A program made the translations under genes and the position numbers. Source: Cyanobacteria bacterium UBA2855 (lineage in GTDB: Bacteria > Cyanobacteriota > Vampirovibrionia > Gastranaerophilales > Gastranaerophilaceae). Taken from it: a stretch of 64,000 bases of DNA. This document shows, piece by piece, positions 53,918 to 62,773 of this stretch (the stretch's first letter is position 1; every line of letters begins with the position of its first letter). The notes under the pieces are model-generated. The model was given only the letters and a program-made list of their open reading frames with translations. It was not told the origin of the DNA and did not search any database. Location: the NCBI GenBank assembly GCA_002350725.1, contig DEFJ01000027.1, positions 1-64,000 on the forward strand, given 5' to 3'.

Positions 53918-54974
53918 AGAAGTCGCAAAAAAACTTTGGAGTGATAAATTTGCAAGAATTGCACTAATTATGTTAGGTATAATATATTTTTCGCTACTTT
54001 TTGCTGATTTTATTGCACCTTATACGAAAGATTTTTCGGACAGACAAATGGCATACGTGCCGCCATCAAAAATATTCGTAATTGATGAAAATCATAAATT
54101 ATCTAAGCCGTATACTTACAATTATACCAGAGGTTTTGATGCTGAAAATTTAAAAATAACATATAACTTGGACAGAACCCAAAAACATTATATAAAATTT
54201 TTTGCAAAAGGTCAGCCATATAAGTTTTTAGGTTTGATTCCAATGCAAAGGCATTTAATTACAACTGATACAAACGGCAGATTGTATCTTTTAGGTACTG
54301 ATATCAATGGACGAGATGTGTTTTCAAGAATACTTTTTGGCGGCAGAATTTCCATGACAATAGGTTTTCTTGCTTTGTTTGTGCTGTTTCCTATAGGCTT
54401 ATTATATGGAGGTATATCAGGCTATTTTGGCGGTGTTATTGATATGCTTATGATGAGATTTGCAGAAGCGGTAATGTCAATCCCAAGTTTTTATCTTTTG
54501 ATTATTCTTGCATCAATTCTGCCAAGCGGAATGACGAGTGTTCAGCGATTTATGCTGATTGTAATTATTCTTGCTCTTATAGGATGGGCAGGGTTTGCAA
54601 GGGTTGTTAGAGGCATGGTATTATCCGTAAAAAATCAGGAATTTGTTCAGGCTGCGCAATCAATAGGTGCTTCAAAGTTAAGAATAATAATAAAGCATAT
54701 CCTTCCTCAAACAACTAGTTTTGTCATTGTCGCCATGACTTTATCAGTCCCATCTTACATATTGTCGGAGTCGGGATTGAGTTTTTTAGGCTTAGGTATT
54801 CAACAACCCGATGCAAGTTGGGGAAATATGCTAAAAGAAGCGCAGGAATATACAAATATAATTTATCGTCCATGGCTTCTTACTCCTGGTTTTTTAATTT
54901 TTATTGCCGTACTTGCCTTTAATGTAATAGGTGATACAATTAGGGATGTACTTGATCCTAAGAGCAATAAATAA
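53910..54974 (+). CDS. Peptide ABC transporter permease, DppC type
   Basis: A 354-residue second permease with GTDINGRDVFSRILFGGRISMTIGF and the EAA loop QAAQSIGASKLRIIIKHILPQ. It carries an enlarged loop of about 80 residues after the first helix (residues 35-120), as seen in the microcin C/YejE group of DppC-like proteins. No DppD/DppF ATPase gene follows; an MgtC-like gene does, so ATPases must come from elsewhere. Confidence 0.92.
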   Translation: MFKEVAKKLWSDKFARIALIMLGIIYFSLLFADFIAPYTKDFSDRQMAYVPPSKIFVIDENHKLSKPYTYNYTRGFDAENLKITYNLDRTQKHYIKFFAKGQPYKFLGLIPMQRHLITTDTNGRLYLLGTDINGRDVFSRILFGGRISMTIGFLALFVLFPIGLLYGGISGYFGGVIDMLMMRFAEAVMSIPSFYLLIILASILPSGMTSVQRFMLIVIILALIGWAGFARVVRGMVLSVKNQEFVQAAQSIGASKLRIIIKHILPQTTSFVIVAMTLSVPSYILSESGLSFLGLGIQQPDASWGNMLKEAQEYTNIIYRPWLLTPGFLIFIAVLAFNVIGDTIRDVLDPKSNK

Positions 54975-54989
54975 AAAGAGGGAGTATAA

Positions 54990-55724
54990 ATGGAACATTT
55001 GATTGATTATTCCAATATTGATATTTGTGTAAGATTGTTAGCGGCTGCATTTTTAGGCTCACTGGTAGGATTAGAAAGAGAAATCACAAACAAGTATGCG
55101 GGATTGAGAACAAATCTTTTAGTATGTGTTGGTGCGTGCATTTTTACCATAATTTCTATATACGGTTTTCCTGTAGTAGATGTAATCTCAGGACAAGAAT
55201 TTGGAACAAGAGATACTGCACGTGTAGCGGCTCAAGTTGTAACCGGCATTGGGTTTATCGGTGGTGGTACCGTACTTAGACATGGTGCAAATGTATTTGG
55301 CCTTACTACGGCAGCAACTCTTTTTGCTGTAGCAGGAATCGGAATGGCTTGTGGTACGGGTATGTTTATGGCAGCGGGAGCTACTACTTTAATTTCTTTG
55401 ATAGTTCTTATTGTTATTGGTTTTTTCGAGAAAAAAATTATAATTACAAGTGCAAAAAATACTATAAGATTGAAAATTGCTATAACTTGTCAGCATGAAT
55501 TTTCAAATTCGATTTACGATTTTGTGTTGGATAAATTTGCTAAATTACGTGAGATTTCTAAAAAACAAAGCAAACAAGGTGAAGATTTTACAAAAATATC
55601 TGCCATTATTGATATAAATACAAAAGATCCTATAAAATCAACTTATAAAATTTTTAAGAAAGTTGAAGGAATTGAGTCAATTTCAATTCAAGAATATGAC
55701 GAAATAGTCGTAAATAAAGCATAA
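54990..55724 (+). CDS. MgtC/SapB family membrane protein
   Basis: A 244-residue protein with four or five hydrophobic segments and the family signature AAFLGSLVGLEREITNKYAGLRTNLLVCVGACIFT, RVAAQVVTGIGFIGGGTVLRHG and GLTTAATLF. The C-terminal 85 residues form a soluble ACT-like domain. Relatives support growth at low magnesium or influence ATP synthase; the role here is not known. GAGGGAG precedes the ATG, 15 bases after the transporter operon, probably in the same transcript. Confidence 0.92.
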   Translation: MEHLIDYSNIDICVRLLAAAFLGSLVGLEREITNKYAGLRTNLLVCVGACIFTIISIYGFPVVDVISGQEFGTRDTARVAAQVVTGIGFIGGGTVLRHGANVFGLTTAATLFAVAGIGMACGTGMFMAAGATTLISLIVLIVIGFFEKKIIITSAKNTIRLKIAITCQHEFSNSIYDFVLDKFAKLREISKKQSKQGEDFTKISAIIDINTKDPIKSTYKIFKKVEGIESISIQEYDEIVVNKA

Positions 55725-55736
55725 CTCAGAGTATAG

Positions 55737-58226
55737 CTAACCTTCCAGATACATCTTGAAGTTTCGTTCTATATTTTTGTTTATTACGTTTTTAATAGAT
55801 TCATATTCTTGTTTTAAGGATTCGTGTTCGGTATCAATATTTTTTAATTCCATATCATATTGCTTGTCTTTTGCTTGGATTTTTGCCATTTCTCTGTTGT
55901 ATTTTGTTTCTGCAATGGTTATAGCAATATTAACCTGATCTTCGGTAATTTTCGCACAATTTGAATACATTGTCGATTCCCATTCATCTCTGTGGTTTAC
56001 CTGAATCATGTGTACTAAACCGCTTTCAAATGCAGATTTCATCCAATCCTGACTGGAAGCTAAACCCGGATCAAGACGTTTGTATCCTTGTTGCATTCTA
56101 TTAAATAAATTTGTGTACCATTCAGCTTTAGCTGTTCCGTTTTCGTTTTTGTCGTTTTGGTCAATCCAAGTATAAGTCGGTTCTCCGTAATGCTCCATCA
56201 TGCAATCCAATATGAATAAATCTTTTACGGTTTGATAATTTAAAGAATAAGTATAAGTGCTTTTAGGAACAACATTATAGGTTTGAACTTTCCCATTCTC
56301 ACCATATACAGGTTCAAATGAATAAGAAGTCATATCTAATTCTTGAGGCAGTTCATCTCCGTAGATAGTAGTTGTCGGAACATTTGCAAAAGGATTAAAG
56401 TGTGTCCTGTCAATATTATTAGTCATTTTCATTGAACGTTGCAATTCATCAAAAATTCCAACTTCGGATATAGAGTCATTCTTTGATAATACCCAATCCG
56501 GTTCATCCAGATGGTCACATAGATAATATTTCCAATAATAATCCTTATTGTGATGACCATCTGTTTGATAAATTTGATCCGCGATAGCAGCCCCTTGTTC
56601 CGGTCCCCAAATGAATTTAGCCAAGTTTTCTCCACATCTTGCGTAGTATTCACGAGCTTGAGATACTTGAGGTTCTCCGAGGAATATTGAAATCCATCCG
56701 TGTTCCAAGTTATCATATATAGAATCTCTGAATGATGTATATAAAAATCTTAAAGCGTCAGCGATAACATTTTCGTTTAATTCTACTTCATCATAGGCTA
56801 AAATTTGCCCCATGGTTGCCGGATGTGCAGAGTCAGCCGGTTTCCATTGTGTTCCGTCCCAATATGCAGGAATATAGCTTCCTGCTTCAGGCATTGGTTG
56901 GTTGTATTTGTAATATTGGCCATTTGCATCAGGGGTTACATAACTAAATCCGTTTTGACCTTCAATAAATATTTTCTCTTGACCTGCGTAAGTTCCGCTA
57001 TTCTCATTAGTAGCCTCTTCAATATTAACTCTGCCTGCAACAATCGGATTTCCTGTAGGTTGCCCGTTTTCATCTTTCATAAAATACGCGACAGGACCTT
57101 CTTCTGTATAATAAGATTGATATGTTGTTCCTCCGCTTTGGTATACTGTTATCATAAGTAAGTTATCGCTAAGAGCATCTATGAATGGTAACGCTCCCGG
57201 ATATGTAGGAGAATCATATGTTTGCAACAGATTGTAATATTCCGGAAAATCTTCCTTTTTGATATATCTTAAAATACCTTCTTCATAAACAAGACCTACG
57301 TCTTTTGCGAATTTAATGAAATTTTCTTTAAATTCGGCTAAACCCATGCCTTCTACAGGGCTGCTGAGTCTGTTTCCATCGCCGGTAAGATCTCCGTTGC
57401 AGAATTTTATTGCTCTGGTATATAACCATTCAAAATCAACATTCTGACCGCTAGGTACAACATCTGCTCTGAAATCAAGATCTTTTTCCCATTCAGTGCC
57501 ATCATCAAGAAGTCCTGCAACATGGATTGCATAATCTCCGGCTAACCACTCTTTCATCCTTCTTTCGATAAGGTCGTGATAAGTTGTTCTTGCGGTTTGA
57601 TATTCTGCAACTAAGCTTTGGTAGTCACCGTATTCTATTGAATTTAATATCTCTTCCCGTCCGTAGTGGTTAATTCCTGTAGGACCCAGTTCTGCTTCGT
57701 ATGTTGCTTGTAATTCTGCGATATCAGAAGTTATAGGCTGCCATATTCCGTGAGAATCGTAGTAGCCTACACCTTTTAATAATCCTGTGGCGTATTCCGG
57801 TTCGGTAAGTACCTCATTGAATTCTTGTGACGTTTTTAATTGTTCAAAGTAGTCTGTTGTCCTTTCCAATCCGTATTTTGATAAGAAAGTATTCAAATCT
57901 CCTTTTGAAGCTTCAAAATTAGCTGCATCAGTGGCTGATACAAGAATTTCTCCGGAGTTATTTGTTATTCCGTATTGTGTATTGTATGAGCTGTACGCAG
58001 TTAATGAATTAAATGTCAAACCTTGTTGTATTTCGTTTCCTGCGATATCAAAGTTTGTAAACATTAATTGAGTTCTGTTCAGAGCATCTACATATTCATC
58101 GCTTACTCTTGCGGAATCAGAAGTCAGACGCATTTTAGCGTTGTTAATCAACTGAGAGCGCAGTTCATTATCCGCCATACGGGAGGTTATTGATAATAAT
58201 CTGGCTTGTGATGCCGCTAAACCCAT
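55737..58226 (-). CDS. Large lineage-specific protein with a GLAASQAR N-terminus
   Basis: An 829-residue protein with no assigned function. It starts MGLAASQARLLSITSRMADNE and continues with an amphipathic helical N-terminal region (residues 1-65), a start I recall, without proof, from many uncharacterised proteins of this lineage. The middle is rich in Tyr, Asn, Gly and acidic residues, like secreted or structural proteins, and the last 60 residues are coiled coil (AKIQAKDKQYDMELKNIDTE). There is no classical signal peptide. AAAAGGAAAGG precedes the ATG. A perfect HLR1-type site lies 90 bases upstream. It converges on the mgtC gene with a 12-base gap. Confidence 0.7.
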   Translation of the reverse strand: MGLAASQARLLSITSRMADNELRSQLINNAKMRLTSDSARVSDEYVDALNRTQLMFTNFDIAGNEIQQGLTFNSLTAYSSYNTQYGITNNSGEILVSATDAANFEASKGDLNTFLSKYGLERTTDYFEQLKTSQEFNEVLTEPEYATGLLKGVGYYDSHGIWQPITSDIAELQATYEAELGPTGINHYGREEILNSIEYGDYQSLVAEYQTARTTYHDLIERRMKEWLAGDYAIHVAGLLDDGTEWEKDLDFRADVVPSGQNVDFEWLYTRAIKFCNGDLTGDGNRLSSPVEGMGLAEFKENFIKFAKDVGLVYEEGILRYIKKEDFPEYYNLLQTYDSPTYPGALPFIDALSDNLLMITVYQSGGTTYQSYYTEEGPVAYFMKDENGQPTGNPIVAGRVNIEEATNENSGTYAGQEKIFIEGQNGFSYVTPDANGQYYKYNQPMPEAGSYIPAYWDGTQWKPADSAHPATMGQILAYDEVELNENVIADALRFLYTSFRDSIYDNLEHGWISIFLGEPQVSQAREYYARCGENLAKFIWGPEQGAAIADQIYQTDGHHNKDYYWKYYLCDHLDEPDWVLSKNDSISEVGIFDELQRSMKMTNNIDRTHFNPFANVPTTTIYGDELPQELDMTSYSFEPVYGENGKVQTYNVVPKSTYTYSLNYQTVKDLFILDCMMEHYGEPTYTWIDQNDKNENGTAKAEWYTNLFNRMQQGYKRLDPGLASSQDWMKSAFESGLVHMIQVNHRDEWESTMYSNCAKITEDQVNIAITIAETKYNREMAKIQAKDKQYDMELKNIDTEHESLKQEYESIKNVINKNIERNFKMYLEG

Positions 58227-58315
58227 TGCTGTTGCCTTTCCTTTTAATTCCGTTACATAGTTTTCCTTATCTACGTATACGGTTTTTTTGCTTAAAACTT
58301 TAGTGTTTTAGGTAT

Positions 58316-58333
58316 ATTGTAAAGAATTGTAAC
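58316..58333. promoter_or_regulatory. HLR1-type (RpaB-like) direct-repeat site
   Basis: ATTGTAAA-GA-ATTGTAAC matches the full consensus, 90-107 bases upstream of the 829-residue protein gene. On that gene's strand it reads GTTACAAT-TC-TTTACAAT. Confidence 0.55.
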
Positions 58334-58393
58334 AGACGCTACTTTGTTTTCAAAAGTAAACAGGGTATATAAAATAAAAATTAATTTTTAGAA

Positions 58394-59650
58394 TTAACTC
58401 CAATAAAAACCGTCTTCTTTTAATCTTGAAATAACTTCTTGCAGTTGTTCATCAGAGCATACGTATGATAATCTAAAATAGCCTTCTCCGTAATCCCCGA
58501 ATGCGTTTCCTGGCACAAGAACTATTCCTGATTTTTCAAGTACCTCTTCGCAGAATTTGAATGCAGACTCGTATCGCAAAGGTACAGGGAGCCACAAATA
58601 GAAAGTGGTGTGCGGAACTTTTTCATCCGGCAAATCCCAGCCAAGCTCTCTAAATCCTTTTACTATAATTTCTTGTTTATGCTTATATCCTAAATTGCCT
58701 TGTCGAATATATTCATCGCCTACAGGGTCATTTAAAATCTCTGCGCAAGCTTTTTGCAAAACTTTAAATATTCCGTTATCAATGGTTGATTTACCTTTGC
58801 CCAATCTTTGAACTATTGCAGAGTTTCCACATACCCAGCCTAAACGCCATCCCGTAATTGCATATGGTTTTGAAAAACTGTAAAATTCAATCGCTATATC
58901 TTTTGCGCCTTCAATTTCAAATACGCTGAAAGGTTTTTCTTTTTCTTCAAAGTATAAATCGCAGTATGCAGCATCAGAAATCAATAATATCTGATGCTTT
59001 TTACAAAAATCAACGATAGTTTTTATGTATTCTTTTGATGTCCCCACACCCATTGGATTGTTTGGATAGTTTATTATAACAGCTTTCAATTTATCAGGAT
59101 TAAAACCTTCGGATATCATTTTCTGATAATATTCTTCGATATTTGGTTTGTAGTCATTTTCAGGAGTTAAAGGAAGGTGATATCCGTATCCGCCCGAACA
59201 TTTTATAAACTGCCAGTACGAAGCATAACATGGGTCGGGAACCATAAATATATCTTTTTCAAATTTGTTTTCTTTTTGGGTGGTCAAAAATCGTATTAAG
59301 TGCGCAATACCTTCTTTTGAACCTATGAGAGAAAAAATTTCCGTTGCGGGGTCTAAATCAACACCGAAACGAGTTTTCATTCTCTTTGCAATTGCCTCTC
59401 TAAAAGAAACTTCTCCTCTTGGGGTTGCGTATAAATGAATATTAGGTTCATCCATAAGCTCTTTTACTCTGTCAATAAGTTTTTTAGGCGGCATAGCTGT
59501 AGGTGCGCCCATTGAAAGAAAAATTGGTGCTCTATTTTTAGCTGTAAGTTCAGGACGTAATGCCTCGGTTTTTTCTTTTAATTTGAACATAATATATGTT
59601 TCAAGTGACATTACATCTTTATTAAATAATTTCTCTTCCAATGTTGTCAT
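58394..59650 (-). CDS. Class I/II aminotransferase, possibly LL-diaminopimelate aminotransferase
   Basis: A 418-residue PLP enzyme of fold type I. The substrate and cofactor motifs are visible: NYPNNPMG, SDAAYCDLYFEE, and the PLP lysine in SFSKPYAITGWRLGW. The family's usual N-terminal PIFLSMGAPT and C-terminal VLVPGNAFGDYGEGYFRLSY are present. The set of motifs is near DapL/AspC-type enzymes; with asd in the genome, lysine/diaminopimelate synthesis is plausible, but aspartate or other substrates cannot be excluded. AGGGGAA precedes the ATG. Confidence 0.85.
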   Translation of the reverse strand: MTTLEEKLFNKDVMSLETYIMFKLKEKTEALRPELTAKNRAPIFLSMGAPTAMPPKKLIDRVKELMDEPNIHLYATPRGEVSFREAIAKRMKTRFGVDLDPATEIFSLIGSKEGIAHLIRFLTTQKENKFEKDIFMVPDPCYASYWQFIKCSGGYGYHLPLTPENDYKPNIEEYYQKMISEGFNPDKLKAVIINYPNNPMGVGTSKEYIKTIVDFCKKHQILLISDAAYCDLYFEEKEKPFSVFEIEGAKDIAIEFYSFSKPYAITGWRLGWVCGNSAIVQRLGKGKSTIDNGIFKVLQKACAEILNDPVGDEYIRQGNLGYKHKQEIIVKGFRELGWDLPDEKVPHTTFYLWLPVPLRYESAFKFCEEVLEKSGIVLVPGNAFGDYGEGYFRLSYVCSDEQLQEVISRLKEDGFYWS

Positions 59651-59739
59651 GAATATTCCCCTGTGTAATTTACCTAACTATATTATACGTGAATATAATA
59701 ATAAGTAAAGCGCTATTCCTTGTCTTTCGTGAGTGTTTA

Positions 59740-60360
59740 TTATTCTCTTACTTTATTTTCTTCACCTTTTAAAAGTCTTTGGATGTTTGTTCTGTGAAGC
59801 CAAATTATATAAATTGCACCAAATGCGCAATATACCGAAAACGCAATGTGTTTATCTAAAAACCACATTATAAAAGGTGATAGAGCTAAGGCTATTATTG
59901 AACCCAAAGATACGTATTTCGAACAGTATGTAATAATTGCCCAAATTGCTGCGATAACTAAGCCTGCAATCCAATTAAGTGCTAAAATTGTTCCTACGCC
60001 CGAGGCTACTGATTTCCCTCCCGTAAATTTTAAAAATATAGATTTAGAATGCCCTATGATTACAGCAACTGCAGCAATAACCGGTAGCAATCCGATACCT
60101 GTAAATACTGTGGCAAAGATTTTAGTAAGTATGACAGGTAAAGCTCCTTTAAAGGCATCCAGCAGCAAAGTTATAAAAAACCATTTTTTACCCATTACTC
60201 TTTTTACATTAGTTGCGCCGGTAGAACCCGAACCTATTTGTCTTATATCCTGACCGGTTGCGGCTTTTACAATAATATACCCTGTCGGTATAGAGCCGAT
60301 TATGTATGCTCCTATTATTACAGCAAAAATTTCCAATACTAATGAAAAATTATATCCCAT
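59740..60360 (-). CDS. plsY: Acyl phosphate:glycerol-3-phosphate acyltransferase
   Basis: An integral membrane enzyme making lysophosphatidate in phospholipid synthesis. The 206 residues have about five hydrophobic segments and the three PlsY motifs: GSIPTGYI, RQIGSGSTGATNVKRVMGKKW and SKSIFLKFTGGKSVASGVGTIL. The frame opens with TTG at 60372, but GGAG, the ribosome binding site for ATG 60360, lies inside that extension, so 60360 is the start. Confidence 0.95.
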   Translation of the reverse strand: MGYNFSLVLEIFAVIIGAYIIGSIPTGYIIVKAATGQDIRQIGSGSTGATNVKRVMGKKWFFITLLLDAFKGALPVILTKIFATVFTGIGLLPVIAAVAVIIGHSKSIFLKFTGGKSVASGVGTILALNWIAGLVIAAIWAIITYCSKYVSLGSIIALALSPFIMWFLDKHIAFSVYCAFGAIYIIWLHRTNIQRLLKGEENKVRE

Positions 60361-60427
60361 ACTTTTCTCCAAATCTAGTGTTTATGACGTATGGAATTAT
60401 ACCATATATTAGTATATAATTGCAATA

Positions 60428-60456
60428 TTGCTAATATGGTTAAAATGTGGTAATAT
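60428..60456 (+). promoter_or_regulatory. Promoter of the VWA operon
   Basis: TTGCTA (60428-60433), 17 bases, TG-G-TAATAT (-10 hexamer 60451-60456). The predicted start is near 60463, followed by GAGAG and the ATG at 60480. Confidence 0.6.
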
Positions 60457-60479
60457 CAACGTAGAAAAGAGAGTTGGCT

Positions 60480-61148
60480 ATGAATAAAAGATTAATATTA
60501 ACAGGTATTATAATTTTTTGTGTTTCACTTGTGCTAAACATGGTTTGGTCAGGTTTGAAAAAGGTTAAAGTAGATAACTTTAAACCGTCTGCTGTTATTT
60601 TTGTTATGGACTCTTCCGCATCTAATCAAAAGGAATTGCCTGAACAAAAAAGGCTTGTAAAGCAGATTTGTAACCTTCTTGATCCTGAAGATTTGATAAA
60701 AATCATTCGTGTATCGGAGGATGCTTATTTAATCTATGAAGGCGCACCGTTCAATGGCTCTAATATTGAAAAAGTTATGAACGAATTTACAAAGTATGAT
60801 AAGAAAGATTATGGTACAGCATATGGGTTAGGACTGGAAAAAGCATTCAGATATTCGTTGCAAATGAAGAAAAACGGGTATATTCCGGCTGTTGTTGTAA
60901 TTGGAGATTTAGAAAATGAGGGTGCTGCTGAAAAACAAATTAATTGGAAAACTCTTCCCGGCAGTGTTAGAAAAATTCAGCAGGATGCACCTGATTTTGC
61001 AATGATGTTTTTGTATGCTCATCCGTCAAAATTAGATCAGGTAAAAGAATCTTTGGGTCCTGTTCTTGGTGAAAATAAATTGATAGTTTCTCCAAAACAA
61101 AACTGTGACAAGGCCATAAGACAATTCTTGCATGCTCTTGACAGATAG
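60480..61148 (+). CDS. Membrane-anchored VWA-domain protein
   Basis: A 222-residue protein with one N-terminal membrane helix (LILTGIIIFCVSLVLNMVW) and a von Willebrand A-type domain. The metal-ion site is visible as DSSAS (FVMDSSASN), a Thr in DYGTAYGLGLEKAF and Asp in VVIGDLENEG. It probably lies on the outer face of the inner membrane and binds a partner through the metal site. ATG 60480 with GAGAG upstream is preferred to TTG 60474. Its last 17 bases overlap the next gene. Confidence 0.75.
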   Translation: MNKRLILTGIIIFCVSLVLNMVWSGLKKVKVDNFKPSAVIFVMDSSASNQKELPEQKRLVKQICNLLDPEDLIKIIRVSEDAYLIYEGAPFNGSNIEKVMNEFTKYDKKDYGTAYGLGLEKAFRYSLQMKKNGYIPAVVVIGDLENEGAAEKQINWKTLPGSVRKIQQDAPDFAMMFLYAHPSKLDQVKESLGPVLGENKLIVSPKQNCDKAIRQFLHALDR

Positions 61149-62766
61149 GATTTGTAAATTGGGTATTATTGTTAAATCAAAAAACGACGAAAAAGCATTT
61201 TCATCAAAGGCTCTCATAAATGTTGGTACTAATCCAAAGTGCGATATTTTTTTAGAGCTGAGTTATGATATTCTTTTGACTGTACAATATAATCCGGAAA
61301 CATCAACGTGTAACGTTATAAATAATTTTAAAAGTCAGAATATTTTATATGAGGGCGAGGTCTTAACTAAGGTTTCAGTAGAAAATGCTTGTAAAATCAC
61401 ATTTAAGGACAGTGATGAGTACCTTGAAGTCTTAGTATCTCAAACACGTTCGAATGACGGACTTTCCTCTTTAGATAGTGTTGTTTTGTCAGAGGACAAA
61501 CTAAGAGAATTATATGGTGATGATGAATTCTCTGATATTAAGATAAAGCTGGAAGAGGCCAGAGAACCTATTGAAAAGGCTCGTATTGCTATAATAAAGC
61601 AGGTGGCGCATCCTATTCAAGAATTAAAAGCAAAAATAAAAGCCAATTGGCGAACCGGTATAGTAATGCACATTGCGCTATATTTTACAGCTTTGTTAAG
61701 CTCTTTTGCTGTTGCCAACTATTTAATGGGACTATCAGTACAAGAAGCTGTGAAACATATATATCTGGCAACAAATGTTCAGGCATGGGTTGTTTATTCT
61801 TTTATAATTCTTGCCGTTTGTTTGATGCTTAAGCAAGGTGTTTTTCTTTATTTAAATGAGAAAACTTTAAAAAATGCAACATCCACTGCCAAAATTGCAA
61901 AGAATTTTATGATAGGTATATCGGCTTTATTTATAGTCGGAATATATGCGGTAAACCTTACATATTTTGGTGCAATAAGTGATTTTATGGGCTTTGCTTT
62001 GTTTATAACTTTATTTGTGGTTGGCGCAATGACTGCTCTTGCAATTTCCTGCGGATATTTTAAAGCAAACAGTGATACATATAATTCAATGCTTTATAAA
62101 TTCGAATACCGAGAGGATTTTGAAAGTATAATAAAAGCATATCGTATATGGATTGAACGTTATGCAAACAGCCTTTCAAAAAATAAATTGGATAAAATTA
62201 AAGATAGAATGTTCCTTTTACAAATCGAAGGTACTGTAGAAACTATAATAGGGATATTGACTGCACCATTTTTGGCATACGGTGTTTCAAATACGCTTGC
62301 AATGTGTTTCCCTGAAGCTGCAGGTTGGACGAGAATCTCCGGATTCAGATTTAGTCCTGTGTTTTTGGTTTTGGCAACTTTCTTGATTATATTTGCCTTT
62401 TTCTCATTTGTAAATGCTTTTGTAGCCGGGAAAAAGGTAAAAGCTTCCGAGGTAATAAAGCAAGACGGATTTAGCGATTTTAAGCAGCACGGATTGACAA
62501 TTTTAGGTCTTGAGGGTGCTAGGAAATTGGATTCTGACAGAAAACGTTTTCTTGCAATAGCTTGTTCTATTGTATTTATCGAATTTATGATGAATATTTC
62601 TTATTTCATGACAGAAATGGGTGAAGAAACTAAGGGAGTATTTTTGAGTCTTGTTGCGGCTCTTGTTCCGACAGCTCTTTTGATTGCTGAAACAATGATG
62701 CTTGCTGAATCCAGATTTAAAATCGATGCTCATGATGAGTTGCTCTCAAAATTAGATAAAGAGTAA
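61132..62766 (+). CDS. Multi-pass membrane protein with an FHA-like N-terminal domain
   Basis: A 544-residue protein. Residues 15-110 look like a divergent FHA domain (ALINVGTNPKCDIFLE...LLTVQYNP...NFKSQNILYEGEVL), which would bind phosphothreonine in the cytoplasm. After a charged linker come about seven membrane helices (near residues 175-195, 220-240, 258-278, 285-307, 405-430, 472-492, 500-522) with a soluble loop between the fourth and fifth (YREDFESIIKAYRIWIERYANSL). The full architecture matches no family I recognise. It overlaps the VWA gene and is followed after 7 bases by the next gene. Confidence 0.65.
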   Translation: MLLTDRICKLGIIVKSKNDEKAFSSKALINVGTNPKCDIFLELSYDILLTVQYNPETSTCNVINNFKSQNILYEGEVLTKVSVENACKITFKDSDEYLEVLVSQTRSNDGLSSLDSVVLSEDKLRELYGDDEFSDIKIKLEEAREPIEKARIAIIKQVAHPIQELKAKIKANWRTGIVMHIALYFTALLSSFAVANYLMGLSVQEAVKHIYLATNVQAWVVYSFIILAVCLMLKQGVFLYLNEKTLKNATSTAKIAKNFMIGISALFIVGIYAVNLTYFGAISDFMGFALFITLFVVGAMTALAISCGYFKANSDTYNSMLYKFEYREDFESIIKAYRIWIERYANSLSKNKLDKIKDRMFLLQIEGTVETIIGILTAPFLAYGVSNTLAMCFPEAAGWTRISGFRFSPVFLVLATFLIIFAFFSFVNAFVAGKKVKASEVIKQDGFSDFKQHGLTILGLEGARKLDSDRKRFLAIACSIVFIEFMMNISYFMTEMGEETKGVFLSLVAALVPTALLIAETMMLAESRFKIDAHDELLSKLDKE

Positions 62767-62773
62767 ATAGTTT

